Positions 7,338 to 15,854 of a stretch of DNA of 31,580 nucleotides are shown here, piece by piece. Each line of letters begins with the position of its first letter. Within the stretch, counting starts at the first letter, position 1. Made by a program: the position numbers and the translations under genes. Under the pieces are notes generated by a model, which did no database searches, was not told the origin of the DNA, and worked only from the letters and a program-made list of their open reading frames with translations. Source of the DNA: DATGMB01 sp035293845 (lineage in GTDB: Bacteria; Acidobacteriota; Terriglobia; Bryobacterales; Bryobacteraceae); assembly GCA_035293845.1 (NCBI GenBank), contig DATGMB010000318.1:1-31580 (forward strand). The letters are read 5' to 3'.

Positions 7338-10243
7338 CACTTACCCGTGTCGAGCGATCTTATCAAACGGAGCGCGGGACGGGAATAGTATGTTTCGATT
7401 AGCCGGCGGTGGAGCTCATCGTCCGGGAAGTGCTCGTTCGGCGGATAGGGGTAGCTGCTCATCGCATGGAACGGAAGGGGCAGCACCGACGTGCCGAACG
7501 CGGTGTTGGGATCGCGGTCCTTGGCCCAGCCATCGACTTTGAGCAGAAAATCGCGCGTCCAGCCGGGCGCGGGCGGCGGCGCCGAGGCGTCGAATTCGAG
7601 CCGCAGCTCGTCGCCGGAGCCCATGATGACGAAACGGTCGTCGACATCCGTGATGAGCTCGCGCACGTAGCCGTAGCGCGTATACATGCCGGGCGTGGGG
7701 TTCCAGAACGACACCGGGGAGACGCGGCCGTAGAAGAAGGTGTCGGGCTGTTTGCGCTCGGGATCGATCTTGGATTCGGAAAAGCCGCGGAAGTGGAGAT
7801 CGGCGGTCAAGGGCTCGCGCGGCGCGGTCTTGCCGTCGAACGCCGGCTGGCCTTCGCTGAGGAAAATTTCATCCCAGTAGACGCAAAGATCGGTCACGAT
7901 GCGGAGTTTTCTTGAGGCCGAGAGGAAGTGCAGCGGGACGGCGATGGTTTTCGGCTTGCCTGCGGGCATGCCCATGTCCTGGTTCACCGTGACCCACTGG
8001 CCGCGGGAGTCCTGCATCTGCAGATAGGGCATGGTGAGGCCGCCTTTGCGCTCCTGCGCGATCGCGCGGAAGGTGCTGCCATCGGGCCAATCGACCCAAC
8101 CGTTGAGGAGCAGGACGGCGTCGCCGGAAGGCGCGGCGCCGGGGAAATCGAGCTCGAGGCTGTGGGGCCCGGCGACGCCGAGCTCGGTGCGGGGGAACTG
8201 GTCGGGGTAGCGGCCGTCGCGTTTGAGAATTAGCGGAAGGACGTCGCGGCCGCGATCGTCGCGCGCAGCGGCCGGATCGATGCGGCGGCGGACGGGGTAG
8301 AGCCGGAATTCGGGGTACGGCGGGCTCTTAAATTTTTCGTTGGTGAAAATCTCTTCGCCCGCGGGGTGATCGACGGCGATGAGCTGGATCTGATCGAGGT
8401 AGGAGACTTCGGACAGCTCTTCGGTAACGCGGATTTCGTACTTTCCGTTGCGCGCGTGCAGCGCGGCCGTGGGGATCGAGACGTACTCGACGTGGTTAGT
8501 GGGGAAGTAGCTGCCTTCGCCATCGCTCGCGCCGAGCGGGGCGACGCCGAGGACATCGGTGATGAACTGAAACTCGCGGCCGTTCCACGTCCAGATCATC
8601 GGACACGAGCCGGAGAGCCGCTGCGATTCCTCGTAGCGGTAGGCTTTATCGGCGGCTTGGTTGGTTTCGCTCTGAATGAGGCCGTTGGGCCAGGTGATGC
8701 GGACGACGTCGGCGGCGGTGTAGGGGCCGAGGTCGAAGAGGATCGGGTAGCCCTGGTACATCTGCCGCTGGTAGAAAGTGCCCGCTTTGATTTCCACAAG
8801 GGCGTCCTGGGCGAGCTTGAGGCTCTTGATGCCGGCGAGCTGGACGCGGATCCAATGGCTGGTGGTACGGCCGTTACTGAGTTGGACGTGAGCCGCGCCG
8901 TCCTTGAGGAGCGCGGTATCGGGAGAGCCATCGTTGTTGAAGTCGGCAGTGACGGAGAGTGCGGGGGCGTTGCCGGCGAAGGACTCGGTGGTGTAGTGCC
9001 CGCCCATCTGGTCGCGGTAGAGAACCGGAGCGCGGCCATCGTAGAAGACGGCGAGGTCGAAGGCCTTGCTGTCCGGATCGACACGCAGCTTCTGCGTAGC
9101 GGCGACCTTGCCGGCGACGAAGGGGAAATCGCCGGTGCGGTCTTCGAAGCCGGCGGGGCCCTGGTTGCGCAGGAGCGCGGGATGCTCGCCCAGGAGGAGC
9201 AGGTCGAGATCGTAATCGTGGTCGTAGTCCATCCACACGGCCGCGGTGAAGCGGCGCTTGGGCAGGTTGGCGGCGAACGGAGCGAATTTGCCTTTGACGT
9301 TGCGGTAGAGGAGCGGGCCGGATTCGGTGAGGATGACGAGGTCCATGAGTCCGTCGTTGTCGAAGTCGCCGGCAGCGGCGGAGATCACGCCCTTCAGGTT
9401 TTGCAGGCCGGAATCGGCGGCAAGGTCGGTGCCGTGGCGGTACAGCTTCACGCCGTCGGGTGACCAGGTGAGGAGATCGGGTTGGCCCGTGCCGGTGCTG
9501 TCGATGACGAGGAGGCCGGTTGCCCCGCCGAGGGTCCGGTCGTCGTAGGTGGGTTTGGCGGGCTGAGTGAGCGTCGACACCCGCGGCGGATCGTAAATCT
9601 CCGCGTAATTGCACCACTCGACGTCTTCCGGAACAGCCGCTCCTTCGGCCTTCTTCTTGAGGTCCTGGAAGGTGGCCAACTCGCGCGCGGCTTCCTGCGT
9701 GCGCCCGCCGGTGCGGTAAAGGTTATAAAGCTGGAAATGCGCGGCGGCGAGGAGCGGATTGAGCTCGGAGGCGCGCTTGAATTCTGCCTCGGCCTGGGCG
9801 CGCTTGTCATCGGCGCGGTAGAGCGTGCCCAACTGGTAGTGGCCGATGGGCTCACTGGGCACGAGCTTCACGAATTCGAGGAACTGCGCCAACGACTTCT
9901 CGGGCTCGTTCTGCTGCTTGTAATAGATGCCGAGGTTGAACCACGGGTGCGGCAGCTTGGGGTCGCGGTGCTCGATCTCCTCCAGAAGCGGCACGGCTTC
10001 GGCGGCGCGTCCGCCGCGCAACAGGGCGAGGGCGTAGTTCAGCTTCTCCGTGACGGAATCCGGCGCCATGTCGAGGGCCTTCTTGAACTCGGCGATCGCT
10101 TCGTTATGCGTGGTCGGGTTTTCGTAGAACGCTTTGCCGAGGTTGCGGTGGCGCTGCAGCTCCTCTTCGCGAGGCGTCGCCGCCCAGAGGATGACGCCGG
10201 CTACGGCGACCGCGGCCAACGCCGCTAAAGCCCCTGCTTTCAT
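7337..10243 (-). CDS. Exported TPR, FG-GAP and UnbV fusion protein
   Basis: A 968-residue protein. An N-terminal signal or anchor (MKAGALAALAAVAVAGVILWA) is followed by about five TPR units (residues ~30-200, e.g. EKSLAQFLEFVKLVPSEP). An FG-GAP/VCBS propeller region has motifs DFDNDGLMDLVI, DYDHDYDLDLLL and DFNNDGSPDTAL, and a UnbV/ASPIC-like segment contains SHWIRVQLAGIKSLK and VVRITWPNGLIQ. The remaining ~430 residues are a conserved beta-rich extension that starts around GSCPMIWTWNGREFQFITDVLG, seen in large CRTAC1-type proteins. The upstream extension to 10285 is rejected because it would run across the divergent promoter and lose the signal peptide. This is the first gene of the operon and couples by TGATG to the cytochrome. 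Its function is unknown; the composition suggests a large extracytoplasmic scaffold working with the cytochrome. Confidence 0.88.
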   Translation of the reverse strand: MKAGALAALAAVAVAGVILWAATPREEELQRHRNLGKAFYENPTTHNEAIAEFKKALDMAPDSVTEKLNYALALLRGGRAAEAVPLLEEIEHRDPKLPHPWFNLGIYYKQQNEPEKSLAQFLEFVKLVPSEPIGHYQLGTLYRADDKRAQAEAEFKRASELNPLLAAAHFQLYNLYRTGGRTQEAARELATFQDLKKKAEGAAVPEDVEWCNYAEIYDPPRVSTLTQPAKPTYDDRTLGGATGLLVIDSTGTGQPDLLTWSPDGVKLYRHGTDLAADSGLQNLKGVISAAAGDFDNDGLMDLVILTESGPLLYRNVKGKFAPFAANLPKRRFTAAVWMDYDHDYDLDLLLLGEHPALLRNQGPAGFEDRTGDFPFVAGKVAATQKLRVDPDSKAFDLAVFYDGRAPVLYRDQMGGHYTTESFAGNAPALSVTADFNNDGSPDTALLKDGAAHVQLSNGRTTSHWIRVQLAGIKSLKLAQDALVEIKAGTFYQRQMYQGYPILFDLGPYTAADVVRITWPNGLIQSETNQAADKAYRYEESQRLSGSCPMIWTWNGREFQFITDVLGVAPLGASDGEGSYFPTNHVEYVSIPTAALHARNGKYEIRVTEELSEVSYLDQIQLIAVDHPAGEEIFTNEKFKSPPYPEFRLYPVRRRIDPAAARDDRGRDVLPLILKRDGRYPDQFPRTELGVAGPHSLELDFPGAAPSGDAVLLLNGWVDWPDGSTFRAIAQERKGGLTMPYLQMQDSRGQWVTVNQDMGMPAGKPKTIAVPLHFLSASRKLRIVTDLCVYWDEIFLSEGQPAFDGKTAPREPLTADLHFRGFSESKIDPERKQPDTFFYGRVSPVSFWNPTPGMYTRYGYVRELITDVDDRFVIMGSGDELRLEFDASAPPPAPGWTRDFLLKVDGWAKDRDPNTAFGTSVLPLPFHAMSSYPYPPNEHFPDDELHRRLIETYYSRPALRLIRSLDTGK

Positions 10244-10271
10244 AAGGGGAATTATCCCACGGCGCCTATTC

Positions 10272-10277
10272 GACAAT
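10272..10277 (+). promoter_or_regulatory. -10-like hexamer placed for a leaderless transcript
   Basis: GACAAT (4 of 6 to TATAAT) ends exactly six bases before the ATG at 10284, so transcription would start at or next to the start codon. The same GACAAT-N6-ATG layout occurs at the 28939 gene. There is no Shine-Dalgarno sequence here. Weak evidence by itself. Confidence 0.3.
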
Positions 10278-10283
10278 AGAAAC

Positions 10284-11555
10284 ATGACCCTGGGCCCGCT
10301 GCTGGTCGCGTTTTTCGCCGCGCCGCCTCCCCCGACGTTTGCGCGCGACGTGGCGCCGATTCTCTACCGGCAATGCGCGGCGTGCCACCGCCCAGGAGGC
10401 GTGGCGCCGTTCAGCCTGCTGACGTACCAGGATGCTGCGCGGCGGGCGGGGCTCATTGCGACGGTCACGGCGAAGCGGTACATGCCGCCCTGGCTGCCGG
10501 ATGCGCCGCGGCTCCAGCACGAGCGGCGGCTTTCGAGCGCCGAAATCGCGATCCTCGCGCGATGGGCATCTGCGGGCGCGCCCGAAGGAGACCGCGCCGC
10601 AACACCGCCGGCGCCGCGGTTTGCGGAAGGGTGGCAGCTCGGCAAGCCGGACTTCGAAACCGCGATGTCCGCGGCGTTCGACGTTCCGGCCGAAGGCCCC
10701 GACCTGTACCAGTGTTTCGTGCTGCCGGCCGCAATCGCGCAGGACCGGTGGGTGCGGGCGCTCGATATCCGGCCGGGCGACGCGAAGGCCGTGCACCATG
10801 CGCTGTTGTTTCAGGACACGACCGGCACGGCGCGGCAGCGGGATCGCGGCCACGGCTACTCCTGCTTCGGCACGCCCGGCTTCCTGCCGGCGCGCGGGCT
10901 CGGCGGCTGGACTCCGGGGGCGGTGCCGTTTCAAGCGCCGGCGGGACTGCCGGAGCTGCTGCACGGCCGCGCGGATCTGGTACTGCAGGTCCACTACCAT
11001 CCGAGCGGCAAGCCGGAGCGGGACCGGACGCGGGTCGCGCTGTATTTCACCGCGGAGCGCCCGAGATTCCGCATCATGGATGTGCCGCTGGGGTCGAATC
11101 GCATCGATATTCCGGCGGGCAATGCGGCGTACAAGGTGACCGACCGGTTCACCGTGCCCGTCGATGTGCTGGTGTACGCGATCAGCCCGCATGCGCACTA
11201 CCTGTGCAAAGAGATGACGGGCTACGCGGTGCTGCCGGACGGCACGCGCCGCACGCTGCTTCACATTCCGCAGTGGAACTTCGACTGGCAGCAACAATAC
11301 ACGTACGCCGCGCCGGTCCGCCTGCCCGCCGGCACGCGGATCGAGATGGAGTACGTGTATGACAACTCGACGGCGAACCCGCGCAATCCCAACCACCCGC
11401 CGCGGCGCGTCGTCTGGGGACCGGCGAGCACGGACGAAATGGCGGGACTGCACATCGAGGTGGCGCCGGAATCGCCGGACGACGAGGAGGAGCTTTCGCA
11501 GGCGCTTTGGGGGAAGATGATGCGGCAGCTCGGCGGCGGCATCCTGCGCCGGTAA
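10284..11555 (+). CDS. Exported cytochrome c / copper type II (PHM-like) monooxygenase fusion
   Basis: A 423-residue protein with signal peptide MTLGPLLVAFFAAPPPPTFA. A short cytochrome c domain follows, with one haem motif, CAACH, at 31-35. Residues ~125-395 match the copper type II ascorbate-dependent monooxygenase fold of peptidylglycine alpha-hydroxylating monooxygenase (PHM). All six PHM copper ligands have candidates in order: His171-His172 (VHHALLF) and His237 (LQVHYHP) for the CuH site; His303 and His305 (SPHAHYLCKEMTGY) plus Met386 (STDEMAGLHIEV) for CuM. PHM-type enzymes hydroxylate C-H bonds with O2 and two electrons. Here the fused haem could supply electrons in place of ascorbate, which is an inference. 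It is transcribed divergently from the TPR/UnbV-cytochrome operon, 40 bases away, so common control is plausible. The substrate is unknown. Confidence 0.88.
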   Translation: MTLGPLLVAFFAAPPPPTFARDVAPILYRQCAACHRPGGVAPFSLLTYQDAARRAGLIATVTAKRYMPPWLPDAPRLQHERRLSSAEIAILARWASAGAPEGDRAATPPAPRFAEGWQLGKPDFETAMSAAFDVPAEGPDLYQCFVLPAAIAQDRWVRALDIRPGDAKAVHHALLFQDTTGTARQRDRGHGYSCFGTPGFLPARGLGGWTPGAVPFQAPAGLPELLHGRADLVLQVHYHPSGKPERDRTRVALYFTAERPRFRIMDVPLGSNRIDIPAGNAAYKVTDRFTVPVDVLVYAISPHAHYLCKEMTGYAVLPDGTRRTLLHIPQWNFDWQQQYTYAAPVRLPAGTRIEMEYVYDNSTANPRNPNHPPRRVVWGPASTDEMAGLHIEVAPESPDDEEELSQALWGKMMRQLGGGILRR

Positions 11556-11701
11556 ACACCGGAGGGGTTCGGACAACTGGCACTAACGTCCGCTAACCAA
11601 AGTTAATAATCCGCATACCTAGCCTACAAGTTCCTAGAACCACAATGACTTGCAGCGTGCGGCAAAACGGCGCAAGATGAGTTTTCGAAGCGAGCGCCTT
11701 T

Positions 11702-12037
11702 ATGACCATCCGATATTCCAACGGCCAAACCTACGAAGCGGTCCTGCTTTCCCGGACCGAAACGACCATCCGCGCAGCCATCCAGGGCCATGAAGACGTT
11801 GTGATCCTGAACCTGTTCGACGGCGTCTGGGTGTCCGACGAATGCGAACCGGTACAGATCAGCTTCGCCTGGAACGGCCGGCGCGAGCCCGCGCCCGTGC
11901 ATGAGGCGGATTGCATCTGCCCGCACGAGCTTGCCGCGCGGCTGATCCATCTGCTTTACGCCGGTCAAGAAACCATCGAACCGGCCGCCCTGCTTCCCCG
12001 CGAGCACCTCGCCGCCGCGCTGCATCAGGTGGTGTAG
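11702..12037 (+). CDS. Small hypothetical protein
   Basis: A 111-residue protein with no signal peptide or membrane segment. The N-terminal half looks like a small beta-barrel: strands MTIRYSNGQTYEAVLLSRTE, TTIRAAIQG, DVVILNLFDGVWVS and EPVQISFAW. The C-terminal half is helical, beginning with DCICPHELAARLIHLLY. The pair of cysteines in DCIC is the only obvious feature. I recognise no family. Coding is supported by a full-length open frame with GC-rich third positions and no competing frame. It is preceded by about 146 bases of comparatively AT-rich DNA and followed seven bases after the stop by a long imperfect hairpin, so it is probably a single-gene transcript. Confidence 0.7.
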   Translation: MTIRYSNGQTYEAVLLSRTETTIRAAIQGHEDVVILNLFDGVWVSDECEPVQISFAWNGRREPAPVHEADCICPHELAARLIHLLYAGQETIEPAALLPREHLAAALHQVV

Positions 12038-12043
12038 AAAACT

Positions 12044-12099
12044 GGGGAGACAGGAGTCAGCGCAGCCGCTGGCTTCGGCCTTCTGACTCTTGACTCCCC
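12044..12099. repeat. 17-base imperfect inverted repeat downstream of the small hypothetical gene
   Basis: Left arm 12044-12060 and right arm 12083-12099 pair at 15 of 17 positions around a 22-base loop that itself contains an AGCC/GGCT mini-stem. It lies seven bases after a stop codon, as a terminator would, but is followed by C-rich rather than T-rich DNA. The motif GGAGTCAG / CTGACTC looks like a dispersed intergenic palindrome; that needs a genome-wide count. Confidence 0.5.
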
Positions 12100-12119
12100 T
12101 GCCCCTGCCCCTGCCCCTT
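12096..12119 (-). repeat. CCCCTG hexamer tract with G-quadruplex motif on the minus strand
   Basis: Three tandem CCCCTG units and a fourth, CCCCTT, occupy 12096-12119. Read on the minus strand, they give four runs of GGGG separated by two-base CA loops, which is a canonical tight G-quadruplex motif. It is on the template strand 55 bases upstream of the TTG start of the adaptor gene. Confidence 0.65.
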
Positions 12120-12174
12120 CCCTCTCGCCTTCCACGCCACCTGTGCCACGATAGTATTTGGAGATCCAATCCGT

Positions 12175-13380
12175 TTGAAAAAGTTGCTTTTGCTGCTGCC
12201 GATTGTGGCGGCCGGCGTGCTCACCCTGGGTTTGCTGCGCAAGAACCAGCCGGTCCGGGTTCCGGTCGCGGCGGTGCGGCGGCAGACGCTGGTCAGCACG
12301 CTCCCCACCAACGGCAAGGTCGAGCCTTACGAATGGGAGGCCGTGCGCGCCGAGACCGCCGGCGTAGTGCGCAGCGTCGACGTGCGGGACGGGCAGACCG
12401 TCGCGCGGGGCCAGGTGCTGGCGGCCATCAGCGACCCCGCGCTCGCGGCCGATGTCGAAGCGGCGCAGGCCAAAGTGGCCGAAGCGCAGGCCGCGCTTTC
12501 CGGGCTTGAGGCGGGCGGCCGCCCCGCGGACCTCGCCGATATCGAAAACCGGCTGGCACGCGCCCGCTACGATCTCCATCAGGCGAACGAAGACTACGAA
12601 TCGCTCCGCCGGCTGGCGGAAAAGAACGCGGCAACGCGCGTCGACGTCCAGGCGGCACGCGACCGCGTCCGCCAGGCCGAGTTGGAAATCGAAGGCCTCG
12701 AGAAGCGCCGGACCGTGCTGGTGGCCAAGCCCGACCTCAGCGCCGCCCAGGCGCGGCTCCGCGATGCCGAATCCGCCCTGGCGCTCGCCCGCAAGCGCGA
12801 GGCGCTCGGCTTCATTCGCGCCCCGATCGCTGGAACCGTCTACGGCCTCGCCATGCAGCCCGGAACGTATCTCACCGAAGGCGCCCTCGCGGCCAACGTG
12901 GGCCGGCTGGATCGGGTGCGCGTGCGGGTGTACGTCGATGAGCCGGAGCTCGGCCGCGTCACGGTCGGGGAGCCGGTCACGATCCACTGGCAGGCATTGC
13001 CCGGCAAGCAATGGGACGGCACCGTCGAGCGCCGGCCATCCTCGATCCAGGCGCTCGGCTCGCGGCAGGTCGGCGAGGTCCTCTGCACGATCGACAATCC
13101 CGGCCGCGAGCTGATTCCCGGCACCAACGTGGATGCCGAGATCCGCACCGCGGTGGCGGAGAACGCGCTGGTCATCCCGCGCGAGGCGATGCGGCACGAC
13201 GGCGGCGGGGATTTCGTCTACGCCGTGAAGGGCGGGGTGGTCGAGCGCTGCGCCGTCAAAACCGGCGCCACCAGCCCGACCCTGGTACAGGTGATTTCCG
13301 GGCTGGCCGAAGGCGAGCAGGTGGTTCTGCCGAGCGACATGCCGCTGAAACCGGGGGACCGGGTTACGCCGGCAAGTTAG
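12175..13380 (+). CDS. HlyD/RND-type efflux periplasmic adaptor (membrane fusion protein)
   Basis: A 401-residue protein of normal adaptor length. The start is a TTG codon giving MKKLLLLLPIVAAGVLTLGLL as N-terminal anchor or signal; a GGAG about ten bases upstream supports it. Next come a first lipoyl half-motif (AETAGVVRSVDVRDGQTVARGQVLAAI, about 60-85), a long alpha-helical hairpin rich in Ala/Glu/Arg (about 90-200), the second lipoyl half (FIRAPIAGTVYGLAMQPGTYL, about 215), a beta-barrel with VRVYVDEPELGRV, and a membrane-proximal domain ending in VISGLAEGEQVVLPSDMPLKPGD. Adaptors bridge an inner-membrane pump and an outer-membrane channel. No pump or TolC gene is adjacent, since the next gene is a helicase, so the partner is encoded elsewhere. 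Confidence 0.88.
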   Translation: MKKLLLLLPIVAAGVLTLGLLRKNQPVRVPVAAVRRQTLVSTLPTNGKVEPYEWEAVRAETAGVVRSVDVRDGQTVARGQVLAAISDPALAADVEAAQAKVAEAQAALSGLEAGGRPADLADIENRLARARYDLHQANEDYESLRRLAEKNAATRVDVQAARDRVRQAELEIEGLEKRRTVLVAKPDLSAAQARLRDAESALALARKREALGFIRAPIAGTVYGLAMQPGTYLTEGALAANVGRLDRVRVRVYVDEPELGRVTVGEPVTIHWQALPGKQWDGTVERRPSSIQALGSRQVGEVLCTIDNPGRELIPGTNVDAEIRTAVAENALVIPREAMRHDGGGDFVYAVKGGVVERCAVKTGATSPTLVQVISGLAEGEQVVLPSDMPLKPGDRVTPAS

Positions 13381-13422
13381 GGCTCGCATTCGCCAGGGAG
13401 GCCATGCGCCGCCCCACCGTGG

Positions 13423-13428
13423 TACGCT
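13423..13428 (+). promoter_or_regulatory. TACGCT -10-like element upstream of the helicase gene
   Basis: GGTACGCTGG lies about 20 bases before the helicase ATG. The same GGTACGCTG core occurs upstream of the epimerase gene (minus strand), and TGATACGCT upstream of the sigma-like gene. An AAAAGG Shine-Dalgarno-like sequence follows. Only weakly supported as a promoter. Confidence 0.25.
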
Positions 13429-13448
13429 GGCAAAGAAAAGGCGAAGCC

Positions 13449-15821
13449 ATGAACCTCCCGCTCGGTTTGCCGGAATCTTCCCTCGATCTTGCGCTCGCTC
13501 CGCGGGGCTCGCTCGATACCGTGGTCCATCAGTTCGAGGCGGCGCGGCAGGAGCCGGATTCCGCCGTACGGGCCATCCATCGCCAGCCTGCGCAGGAGGC
13601 GGTATTCGCCGATTTGCCGCCGGCGCTCGATTCGCGGCTGCGCGAGGCGCTCGGCCGCCGCGGGATCGCGCGGCTCTACGCGCACCAGGCCGAGGCATTC
13701 GCGCGAATCGAAGCAGGGGGCCACGTGGTGGTCGTAACGCCGACGGCGAGCGGCAAAACGCTCTGCTACAACCTGCCGGTCCTCAACCGGCTGCTCGCCG
13801 ATCCGGGCGCGCGCGCCATGTACCTGTTCCCCACCAAGGCGCTGGCCGAGGATCAGCTTCACGAACTGCACGCCGCGATCGAGGCCGCAGGCTCGGAGAT
13901 CCGCGCTTTCACCTATGATGGCGACACGCCGCAGGACGCGCGCAAGGCGATTCGCCAAAAAGCCAACGTAGTGCTGACCAACCCGGACATGCTGCACTCC
14001 GGCATCCTGCCGCACCACACCAAATGGGCGCGCTATTTCGAAAACCTGCGATACGTGGTGATCGACGAGCTGCACTACTACCGCGGCGTCTACGGCAGCC
14101 ATCTCGCCAACGTGCTGCGGCGGCTGCGGCGGATCTGCGATTTCTACGGCTGCCGGCCGCAGTTCATCTGCTGCTCGGCGACCATCGCGAACCCGCGCGA
14201 GCTGGCCGAAGCGCTCACCGGCGAGGCATTCGACGTGGTCGACCGCAACGGCGCGCCGCGGGGCGAGAAATACTTCGTGTTCTACAATCCGCCCGTGGTG
14301 AACCGGCAGCCCGGCATTCGGCGGAGCTACATCCACGAAAGCCGCCGCATGGCGCTGAAATTCCTCGAGCACGGGCTGCAGACGCTGATCTTCGCGAATA
14401 ACCGGCTGGCGACGGAGATCCTGGTGACGTACCTGAAAGATGCGTGCGACCGCGGCCCGATCCCTTCCGATACCGTGCGCGGCTACCGCGGCGGCTATCT
14501 GCCGCGCGAGCGCCGCGAGATCGAGCGTCAGCTTCGCGCGGGGGAGGTGCGGGCGGTGGTGGCGACGAACGCGCTGGAACTCGGGATCGATATCGGCTCG
14601 CTCGATGCCGTGGTAATGGCCGGTTACCCCGGCACGATCGCTTCGACCTGGCAGCGGGCAGGCCGCGCGGGACGCCGGCAGAGCGCAAGCGCGGCCGTGC
14701 TGGTGGCCTCCAGCGCACCGCTCGATCAATACATCGTCGAGCACCCGGATTACTTCTTCGGCCGCTCCCCGGAGCATGCCTACATCAACGCGGACAATCT
14801 CGAAATCCTGCTCGCTCACCTGAAATGCGCCGCGTTCGAGCTGCCGATTCGCGACGGCGAAACGTTCGGCCGCGTCCCCACGGCCGAGCTCTGCCGCTTC
14901 CTCGAGGAGTCCGGCTTCCTGCACCACTCGGCCGGCGCGTGGCATTGGACGCAGGACAGCTACCCGGCGGACGCCACCAGTTTGCGCGCCGTTTCGAGCG
15001 ATAACTTCGTGGTGGTCGATATCACCGGCGAGGCGAAGGTCATCGCTGAGGTGTCATTCACGGCCGCGCTGACCACGTTGCACGAGAAGGCCATCTATCT
15101 TCACGAGAGCCTGCAGTTCCACGTCGAGCGCTTCGACTACGAGGAGCGCAAGGCGTACGTGAAGCGCGTCGACTGCGATTACTACACGGACGCGATCGAC
15201 TACACGCAGGTGCAGCCGCTCGAGGAAGCCGAAACCGCGGAACTCGCGGGGGCGCGCCGCGTACACGGCGATGTGCGCGTCAACCGGCAGATCGTCGGCT
15301 TCAAGAAGATCAAGTTCTATACCAATGAGAACGTCGGCGCAGGCAAACTCAGCATGCCGGAGCAGGAGATGCACACAACCGCCTTCTGGCTGCACTTCCC
15401 GGCGGCATTCCTGGCGCGGCTCGCGGATTTCACACCGGTCGAGCGCGTGAGCGGCATCGCCGGGCTCGGCAATGCCCTGCGCACCGTGGCCGCGCTGCTG
15501 CTGATGTGCGACCCGCACGACCTCGGGGTTGCGCTGAGCGAGCAGACTGCCGGTGGATTGGCCGCATTCGAGCCGAACCTGTATCTCTATGACGCCTACC
15601 CCGGCGGCATCGGCCAGAGCGGGCCGCTATGGCGTATGACGGACCGCCTGCTGCGCCAGACGGCGGAGTTGATCGCCGCGTGCCCGTGCGAAGCCGGATG
15701 CCCCTCGTGCGTGGGACCGGCTGGCGAGATCGGGGAGCGAGGGAAAGAGGCGGCCTCGGCAATTCTGGCGCAGCTTGGGGTTGCTCTCTTGGCGCAGAGA
15801 CACCGAGACGCGGAGGGATAA
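13449..15821 (+). CDS. MrfA/YprA-type DEAD/DEAH helicase with C-terminal zinc-cysteine cluster
   Basis: A 790-residue superfamily 2 helicase. The Q-like motif YAHQAEAF (77-84) precedes Walker A TPTASGKT (97-104), and FPTKALAEDQ is motif Ia. Motif II is DELH (206-209) and motif III is CSAT. The second RecA domain has VATNALELGIDIGSLDAVV and the arginine-finger motif QRAGRAGR. The C-terminal domain (DUF1998 type) carries Cys745, Cys747, Cys751 and Cys754 in CPCEAGCPSC, the four-cysteine metal site of Bacillus subtilis MrfA, a 3'-5' helicase that repairs mitomycin C damage together with the nuclease MrfB. No mrfB-like gene is adjacent. The start is at MNLPLG, preceded by AAAAGG; the longer upstream frame overlaps the adaptor gene and is rejected. 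Confidence 0.9.
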   Translation: MNLPLGLPESSLDLALAPRGSLDTVVHQFEAARQEPDSAVRAIHRQPAQEAVFADLPPALDSRLREALGRRGIARLYAHQAEAFARIEAGGHVVVVTPTASGKTLCYNLPVLNRLLADPGARAMYLFPTKALAEDQLHELHAAIEAAGSEIRAFTYDGDTPQDARKAIRQKANVVLTNPDMLHSGILPHHTKWARYFENLRYVVIDELHYYRGVYGSHLANVLRRLRRICDFYGCRPQFICCSATIANPRELAEALTGEAFDVVDRNGAPRGEKYFVFYNPPVVNRQPGIRRSYIHESRRMALKFLEHGLQTLIFANNRLATEILVTYLKDACDRGPIPSDTVRGYRGGYLPRERREIERQLRAGEVRAVVATNALELGIDIGSLDAVVMAGYPGTIASTWQRAGRAGRRQSASAAVLVASSAPLDQYIVEHPDYFFGRSPEHAYINADNLEILLAHLKCAAFELPIRDGETFGRVPTAELCRFLEESGFLHHSAGAWHWTQDSYPADATSLRAVSSDNFVVVDITGEAKVIAEVSFTAALTTLHEKAIYLHESLQFHVERFDYEERKAYVKRVDCDYYTDAIDYTQVQPLEEAETAELAGARRVHGDVRVNRQIVGFKKIKFYTNENVGAGKLSMPEQEMHTTAFWLHFPAAFLARLADFTPVERVSGIAGLGNALRTVAALLLMCDPHDLGVALSEQTAGGLAAFEPNLYLYDAYPGGIGQSGPLWRMTDRLLRQTAELIAACPCEAGCPSCVGPAGEIGERGKEAASAILAQLGVALLAQRHRDAEG

Positions 15822-15854
15822 GCCGGGAGTTTCGCGTTATCCTGTGATGTTCCT

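Noticed and set aside
4641..7388. A 915-codon open frame on the plus strand opposite the pentahaem cytochrome.
   Set aside because: Antisense shadow of high-GC coding DNA: the opposite strand has haem motifs, membrane segments and TPRs, while this frame is a valine/glycine/alanine-rich repeat with no domain.
12096..12119. CRISPR-like repeat.
   Set aside because: Contiguous hexamer tract with no spacers.
13011..13448. Upstream extension of the helicase into the adaptor gene.
   Set aside because: It is out of frame with an excellent adaptor C-terminus and has Arg/Gly-rich shadow composition.
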